Positions 12,808-16,710 of a DNA stretch of 16,710 nt are shown in pieces. The DNA comes from SIG299 sp964541485 (GTDB lineage Bacteria; Bacillota; Clostridia; Lachnospirales; Lachnospiraceae). The DNA is taken from assembly GCA_964541485.1 (NCBI GenBank), contig CAZIQL010000055.1, positions 1 through 16,710 on the forward strand, given 5' to 3'. The position numbers and the translations under genes are program-made. The notes beneath the pieces were generated by a model that did no database searches, was not told where the DNA came from, and saw nothing but the letters and a program-made list of their open reading frames with translations. Within the stretch, counting starts at the first letter, position 1; every line of letters starts with the position of its first letter.

Positions 12808-13956
12808 TTCCGCTTTTTCCTTTGACCAGACAATCCGTCCGTTGATGATTGTCATATGAACTGAGGTTTTGATTTCCAACGGGTTTCCGTCACAGATGAC
12901 TAGGTCCGCATCCTTTCCCACCTTAATACTTCCAAGACGGTGTTCGACACGACAGATTCGTGCTGCATCAATGGTAATTGCCCGAAGCGCTCCCCACTCG
13001 TCCATTCCTTCCTTCACCGAAAGCCCGGCACATAGTGGTAAATACTGCTGTCTGGATACCGGATGGTCTGTTGTAAGTGCAACTGTCACTCCTGCTTTCT
13101 GAAGAATTCCTGCTGTCTTAAAATCTGATAAACTAACTTCTTTTTTCGTCCGAGAAGCAAGAGAGGGTCCGACAATAGCAGGAAAACCACTCGCAGTAAT
13201 TTCTTCCGCTATCAGGTGCCCTTCTGTACAATGATCCAGTGTAAGTCCCAAGCCAAACTCCTTTGCAATCCGAATTGCTGTAAAAATATCATCCACCCGG
13301 TGCACATGTGCTTTTAGCGGAATCTTCCCTTCAAATACCTCTCTGTAACACTCCATGGTGAAATCCTTTTCTTCTGCATCCGGTCCCGTTTTTACAAAAT
13401 ATTGACGAGCTTTAAATAACTCCTCCCTGATTAAAGCAGCAATTGCCATACGAGTTGACGGAATGTTACCGTTCATTCCGTAATTTGTCATTGGGTTCTC
13501 ACCAAATGCAATTTTCATGGCAGCAGGCGCAAGCACGACCATATCATCAATACAACGGCCATCCGTTTTAATGAATGCAAACTGACCTCCAATAGCATTC
13601 GCACTTCCCGGGCCAACCATGACTCCGGTAATTCCTGCTGCAATTGCATTATGAAACGCACTGTCCATTGGATTAATTGCATCAATTGCACGCATGGTCG
13701 GTGTCACCGGATTCGTACCCTCATTACACTCATCTCCCTGACCACTGATTTTCTCTTCTGAAATACCGATATGACTGTGTGCATCAATGAAACCGGGGTA
13801 AATGCGCATTCCTTTGGCATCCAACACCTGCATTTGCTCTGTTTTATTTATTTTTTTTGCTATTTTTTCAATTTTTCCCTCTTTTAATAGCAAATCCGCC
13901 CGGAGTAACTGTTCCGTTTCCATGGTATATAACAACCCGTTCTGAATTAAAAGCAA
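12796..13956 (-). CDS. Metal-dependent amidohydrolase
   Basis: This 386-residue enzyme of the amidohydrolase superfamily resembles the imidazolonepropionase/dihydroorotase-like TIM-barrel hydrolases. The N-terminal strand domain is followed by PGFIDAHSH, with the metal-binding HxH at His60 and His62. Further metal or catalytic residues are HVH (217, 219), DHCTEGH (His242, His247) and TTDHP (Asp297). The C-terminal strand domain has the typical LGSIKVGKDADLVICDGNPLE. The start is a TTG with AGGAGG 7-8 nt upstream; the first ATG is 11 codons in and would remove the first strand. The substrate is unknown. It is probably cytoplasmic and transcribed alone; a TATACT (14009-14014 region) without a good -35 may be its -10. 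Confidence 0.88.
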   Translation of the reverse strand: MLLIQNGLLYTMETEQLLRADLLLKEGKIEKIAKKINKTEQMQVLDAKGMRIYPGFIDAHSHIGISEEKISGQGDECNEGTNPVTPTMRAIDAINPMDSAFHNAIAAGITGVMVGPGSANAIGGQFAFIKTDGRCIDDMVVLAPAAMKIAFGENPMTNYGMNGNIPSTRMAIAALIREELFKARQYFVKTGPDAEEKDFTMECYREVFEGKIPLKAHVHRVDDIFTAIRIAKEFGLGLTLDHCTEGHLIAEEITASGFPAIVGPSLASRTKKEVSLSDFKTAGILQKAGVTVALTTDHPVSRQQYLPLCAGLSVKEGMDEWGALRAITIDAARICRVEHRLGSIKVGKDADLVICDGNPLEIKTSVHMTIINGRIVWSKEKAEAKK

Positions 13957-14061
13957 ATTTTCCCCTCCTTGTCAATTTAATTTTGAATACATTCTTAAGT
14001 ATAGGTTTCCAAAAAAGAGACAAACTATGCTTGTAAACCATTAAAGGAGGTAGCAACCATC

Positions 14062-14214
14062 ATGAACAATAACAACCAGAACAACAATAACAACAATCAG
14101 AAGAACAACAAGAACAATAATAATCAGAATCAGAAGAACAACCAGAACCAGAAGAATAATCAGAACAATAATCAGAACAATAACCAGAAGAATAACAACA
14201 ATAACAATCGCTAA
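14062..14214 (+). CDS. Asparagine-rich 50-residue protein
   Basis: This is a small open frame starting MNNNNQNNN and ending NNNR. It is made only of 34 Asn, 9 Gln, 5 Lys, one Arg and the initial Met. An AAAGGAGG lies 11 nt before the ATG and a strong intrinsic terminator follows 35 nt after the stop, so it looks like a complete small transcription unit. All Gln codons are cag and all Lys codons are aag, while Asn uses both codons. There are no hydrophobic residues, so no globular core or membrane segment is expected: it should be soluble, basic and disordered or amyloid-prone. No family is recognised. It could be a small spore- or stress-related protein, but nothing here proves that. No convincing promoter was found. 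Confidence 0.7.
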   Translation: MNNNNQNNNNNNQKNNKNNNNQNQKNNQNQKNNQNNNQNNNQKNNNNNNR

Positions 14215-14249
14215 TTTCCGGGCTGCTTAAAAGGCACAGAATCATGCAC

Positions 14250-14288
14250 AAAAGGAGTTGTCGATGCAACAACTCCTTTTTTATTCTT
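14250..14288 (+). terminator. Strong intrinsic terminator after the Asn-rich gene
   Basis: A perfect 12-bp stem AAAAGGAGTTGT (14250-14261) / ACAACTCCTTTT (14269-14280) with a 7-nt loop is followed by ttattctt. It can also act on the minus strand, where the stem is followed by a short T-run (TTTTG), but the condensation-like gene on that strand ends 42 nt away. Confidence 0.9.
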
Positions 14289-14329
14289 ATTCTAAAATCA
14301 CTGCACCAATGGATAGCCGAAAAATCATG

Positions 14330-15613
14330 TTAATTACTCTCTAAATACATTTCCAATTCTTCACGGATTCCATCTAAAAAGCTTTGTAAGGACTCTATAT
14401 CCTCTGTCACAAAATCGCCCAGAATGGTTAACTCTGCTGTGCCGTCAAAGCTCGCTGTTCCTACCTGTACCGAAGGTTTCCGCTTTAACGGACCTCCAAA
14501 AACGCCTTCGATTGGTTTTAGTCCTCTCATAATAAGCGGTTCGCATGGAATATTACCCAGGTTTGTAAGACTTAATGACAATGCACTGTACACAACATCT
14601 GCCACCTGTAAAAGCAGCCACATTGGAAATGTTTTGGTTGCCATATGCATTACCGGCATACCATCTAGTCCTGCTAATGGATTTGATTTTTCTGTTTTGG
14701 TCTGTTCCACAATGCATTTTAAGTCATTTTTAAAACTGTTTTCCGGTACTATTTCAAGCGTAGTCCCCAACCCTCCTGACATATTGGAAAGTCCTTCAGA
14801 AATTCCATCTTTGCAATGGTTTCTTAAATCCATCATAGAAGAAATGCTCATAGCACCTTCCCGATTGATTGTTTTTGCATAAGAACGATAACATGCCGTC
14901 AGAAGCAAATCATTTACCGTCGCATTCTCTTCCTTTGCTTTTTTTCTTGCCTCTCCCAATACTTCTGCCGGAATCGTACTACGCAGCATCCGAAGTACTC
15001 CATGTTCTTTTGGATTATTAAACGGATACTCAGTTTTCACGCCATTAAACGGCATTTTCACAAGAGATGTCAGTTCTTTTATGTGTAGTTCGCTGTATGC
15101 ATTCATTGCTGAGCGGCTTCCGTTCTTTACCTCCAGAGAAGTTGTGGTTTCTGTCTGTTCCTGTAACCGGTAACTCTCTGCCAGTTTGTTCAACAAATAC
15201 TTTCCGTCACTTCCGTCTACCACCAGATGGCTTATCCTTACAACAACCGCACTGCTTGCTTCTCCCTGTACCAATGTCACATGCATTTGACATTTGTCCT
15301 TATGACCAATACTCTCTAGTGCAATACTCTGTGCCGGTTTCATCGGGTTCCCATCGCATTCCATTACAGCAAAATAATCCTCTGCATTGTACTCGGTATG
15401 TACCTTCCAGTGCGATGTTCTGCTTTTTGCAATGAAAGAAGCGTGTAACACATCTACGCTATCAATCACAGCCTTCGTAGCAGCACACAAGGTGTCCGGA
15501 CATAACATTCCAGGATAATGCAACAGGAAACGTATGGTTGTATCGTTATACTTATGGGCAATATACTGCACCCTTTCACCTACACCGGCTGAAATGTATT
15601 TCACTTTTTCCAT
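14330..15613 (-). CDS. Stand-alone condensation/acyltransferase-fold protein
   Basis: This 427-residue protein has the chloramphenicol-acetyltransferase-like fold of condensation domains and related acyltransferases. The catalytic HxxxDG is seen as SHLVVDG (His129, Asp133, Gly134). Further along are a VNDLLLTACYR helix and the pattern MDLRNHC, which matches the conserved structural region after the first half. Near the C-terminus SLTNLGNI matches the floor-loop region. There are no adenylation or carrier domains, so it is not a typical peptide synthetase. It may transfer an acyl group to an alcohol or amine. The ATG is set by AGGAG with 8-nt spacing; an upstream TTG is less likely. It is divergent from a TetR regulator that may control it. 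Confidence 0.82.
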   Translation of the reverse strand: MEKVKYISAGVGERVQYIAHKYNDTTIRFLLHYPGMLCPDTLCAATKAVIDSVDVLHASFIAKSRTSHWKVHTEYNAEDYFAVMECDGNPMKPAQSIALESIGHKDKCQMHVTLVQGEASSAVVVRISHLVVDGSDGKYLLNKLAESYRLQEQTETTTSLEVKNGSRSAMNAYSELHIKELTSLVKMPFNGVKTEYPFNNPKEHGVLRMLRSTIPAEVLGEARKKAKEENATVNDLLLTACYRSYAKTINREGAMSISSMMDLRNHCKDGISEGLSNMSGGLGTTLEIVPENSFKNDLKCIVEQTKTEKSNPLAGLDGMPVMHMATKTFPMWLLLQVADVVYSALSLSLTNLGNIPCEPLIMRGLKPIEGVFGGPLKRKPSVQVGTASFDGTAELTILGDFVTEDIESLQSFLDGIREELEMYLESN

Positions 15614-15643
15614 TTTATTTTCTCCTTTCAAAGCCAAGCTCTC

Positions 15644-15656
15644 AAGATAATTGACA
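15644..15656 (+). repeat. Direct repeat copy 1 in the divergent control region
   Basis: The 13-bp sequence aagataattgaca occurs here and again at 15721-15733, in the same orientation. This copy contains the TTGACA -35 box of the plus-strand promoter candidate. Confidence 0.7.
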
Positions 15657-15680
15657 TTTGTATATTATTTATGTTAGTCT
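15651..15680 (+). promoter_or_regulatory. Possible promoter of the TetR gene
   Basis: A perfect -35 TTGACA (15651-15656), an 18-nt spacer and an extended -10, TG-T-TAGTCT (-10 at 15675-15680). The -10 overlaps that of the opposing promoter at 15671-15699, so the two cannot be used at once. Confidence 0.45.
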
Positions 15681-15699
15681 ATAAGAAACACAAATGCAA
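15671..15699 (-). promoter_or_regulatory. Probable promoter of the condensation-like gene
   Basis: Minus strand: -35 TTGCAT (15699-15694), an exact 17-nt spacer, -10 TAACAT (15676-15671). The predicted leader is about 50 nt. It overlaps the opposing promoter. Confidence 0.55.
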
Positions 15700-15720
15700 C
15701 TGACAGATTTGACCTAATGT

Positions 15721-15733
15721 AAGATAATTGACA
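15721..15733 (+). repeat. Direct repeat copy 2 in the divergent control region
   Basis: This is the second copy of aagataattgaca, 77 nt after the first. It is followed by an imperfectly spaced inverted repeat AAACAT-attaaa-ATGTTT (15734-15751) that could be a regulator binding site. No good -10 box follows its TTGACA. Confidence 0.65.
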
Positions 15734-15751
15734 AAACATATTAAAATGTTT
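15734..15751. promoter_or_regulatory. Candidate TetR operator palindrome
   Basis: Six-base inverted half-sites AAACAT and ATGTTT are separated by 6 nt, 30 nt upstream of the TetR start. Size and place fit an autoregulatory operator, but AT-rich palindromes of this length are common by chance. Confidence 0.3.
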
Positions 15752-15780
15752 CCGAACATCTCATAGAAAGGAGAATTCAT

Positions 15781-16362
15781 TTGGATACAAAAACAGATCT
15801 TAGAATTCAAAAAACGTATTTGGCACTTCATACTGCCTTTACAGAATTATTGGAACAGACACATTTTGAAGATTTTACCGTAAATGAGCTTTGCGACCGC
15901 GCCATGATACGTCGTGCCACCTTTTATAAGCACTTTGCGGACAAATATGAATATTTCACTCATTATATCAAAGAAATTGTTGCTTCCTTTCATGAACAAA
16001 TCACACATGATAATGATGAAAATGATTTTAATGCATACCTGACTCATATGTGCCAACAAATGCTTTTGTTTATCAAACAACATAAAAAGCTTGTCGTTAA
16101 TGTAAAAAACAGTACCGTATTTCCGTTGCTGCTTTCCCTTCTTTTGGAACAGACACGCTATGATGCCATGGATGCCCTGAAACAGACCGACTTAGGTAAA
16201 ACATTAAATAAAAATCAAATAGAAGTCATCTGCGCTTTCTATGCCGGCGGGATTAGCAATACCTTATTCCAATGTCTGAATCAGGATGGGTCTGTTGATG
16301 AGGCGAAATTTTTTAGTTTGCAGGAAATATTTCAAGTATTTATTGAATATAAATATAAATGA
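15781..16362 (+). CDS. TetR-family transcriptional regulator
   Basis: This 193-residue protein has an N-terminal helix-turn-helix of TetR type: FEDFTVNELCDRAMIRRATFYKHF (about 29-52), with the diagnostic TFYKHFADK. The all-alpha C-terminal region would bind an unknown ligand and form the dimer. The start is a TTG with AAAGGAG 7 nt upstream; no ATG occurs until residue 42, inside the DNA-binding domain. It is divergent from the condensation-like gene across a 167-nt region with overlapping promoters, direct repeats and a palindrome, so repression of that gene and of itself is likely. Confidence 0.92.
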   Translation: MDTKTDLRIQKTYLALHTAFTELLEQTHFEDFTVNELCDRAMIRRATFYKHFADKYEYFTHYIKEIVASFHEQITHDNDENDFNAYLTHMCQQMLLFIKQHKKLVVNVKNSTVFPLLLSLLLEQTRYDAMDALKQTDLGKTLNKNQIEVICAFYAGGISNTLFQCLNQDGSVDEAKFFSLQEIFQVFIEYKYK

Positions 16363-16710
16363 AGTACAAGTTCTTCTTAAAATAAAAGCCATGTACTATT
16401 CGGAATCCGCTTCGCTTCTTCCTCATAGACGGCTGGCGCCGCATAGAAATTTTCGGAAGCTTAAGAACACTTGACACGCGCAGCTCCTCTTTTATATAGA
16501 GAGCGCAGCAACCTGCCACAAAAAGACATTCAGGGTCGGCTCGTACTTCTCCGGTTTCTTTTTGAAAAGGTAGACTACGGTAGCCTTTTAGCAGCATGTT
16601 TGAGGAGGCAGAAACAGAATAGTTGGTACAGAAGCGTCCATAGGACGCGATTTTAGAAAAGGGGCTGTAAAAAAACAGTCATAAAGAAAAGTCGCTGTAG
16701 GCATAGTGCT
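16363..16710. other. Stretch without a convincing gene; possible repeat or mobile-element edge
   Basis: No reading frame here has a ribosome binding site and a recognisable protein. The minus strand is open over about 85 codons in one frame, and a second frame is also open across part of it. Local structures are a GCGTCC-ATA-GGACGC hairpin (16634-16648) and ggggctgtaaaaaaacagtc (16661-16680). The latter resembles the GGGCTGT-type terminal inverted repeats of some insertion sequences. The base make-up is more GC-rich in places (ctggcgccgc, gacacgcgcag) than the AT-rich TetR gene before it. It may be an intergenic dispersed repeat or the decayed edge of an element continuing to the right. Confidence 0.4.

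Noticed and set aside
14060..14272. Minus-strand 70-codon frame rich in Cys, Ser and Tyr
   Set aside because: It is the complement of the Asn/Gln codon runs. It has no ribosome binding site, starts inside the terminator stem, and its composition is fully explained by the opposite strand.
14062..14280. Asn-rich frame plus terminator as an amino-acid leader-peptide attenuator
   Set aside because: No gene follows on the plus strand for over 1.4 kb; the next genes lie on the minus strand, so there is nothing to attenuate. The terminator also has no visible alternative antiterminator.
15657..15700. Inverted repeat CATTTGT (15655-15661) and ACAAATG (15690-15696) as an operator
   Set aside because: The arms are 28 nt apart, too far for a typical TetR dimer site, and they are short and AT-rich, so chance is likely.
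16340..16597. Minus-strand 85-codon frame downstream of the TetR gene
   Set aside because: No ribosome binding site at its start, no recognisable domain, and it runs into the TetR 3' end. The region fits a repeat better than a gene.

Overview
The window looks like chromosome from a low-to-medium GC Firmicute of class Clostridia, most likely Lachnospiraceae. That placement rests on gene content, gene order, strong AGGAGG-type ribosome binding sites and sigma-A promoters. It is an inference, since there is no rRNA or other marker in the window.

Layout: (1) 1-5620, minus strand: the classic nusA-infB translation/transcription operon, in order rimP, nusA, ylxR (rnpM), ylxQ (L7Ae-like), infB, rbfA (cut by the left edge). 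A promoter at 5699-5726 drives it, and its leader carries a strong GAAA-capped hairpin. NusA ends in an acidic DEYA repeat tail, and IF-2 has a linker inflated by a 39-bp coding minisatellite. (2) 5773-8061, minus: a single aconitase-family hydratase with its own promoter. (3) 8201-8674, minus: a stand-alone CheX-type protein with its own promoter and a strong terminator. (4) 8754-11176, minus: two LicD-family paralogues followed by a SpoU/TrmH RNA methyltransferase, apparently one operon. It is divergent from (5) 11342-12106, plus: a DUF4422 glycosyltransferase-like gene. Regions 4 and 5 read as a surface-glycan decoration cluster. (6) 12183-12749, plus: an unrecognised two-repeat protein. 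Its start codon lies inside what looks like the intrinsic terminator of the DUF4422 gene. (7) 12796-13956, minus: a metal-dependent amidohydrolase with a TTG start. (8) 14062-14214, plus: a 50-residue protein that is 68% asparagine, with a ribosome binding site and a strong terminator. (9) 14330-15613, minus: a condensation/acyltransferase-fold protein, divergent from (10) 15781-16362, plus: a TetR-family regulator with a TTG start. Their promoters overlap, which suggests local control. (11) 16363-16710: no convincing gene, and possibly the edge of a dispersed repeat or mobile element.

The left half is conserved housekeeping sequence and the right half is accessory. The least explained items are the Asn-rich mini-protein, the terminator that overlaps a start codon, and the unrecognised duplicated protein next to it. 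No phage, CRISPR, tRNA or rRNA feature was seen.
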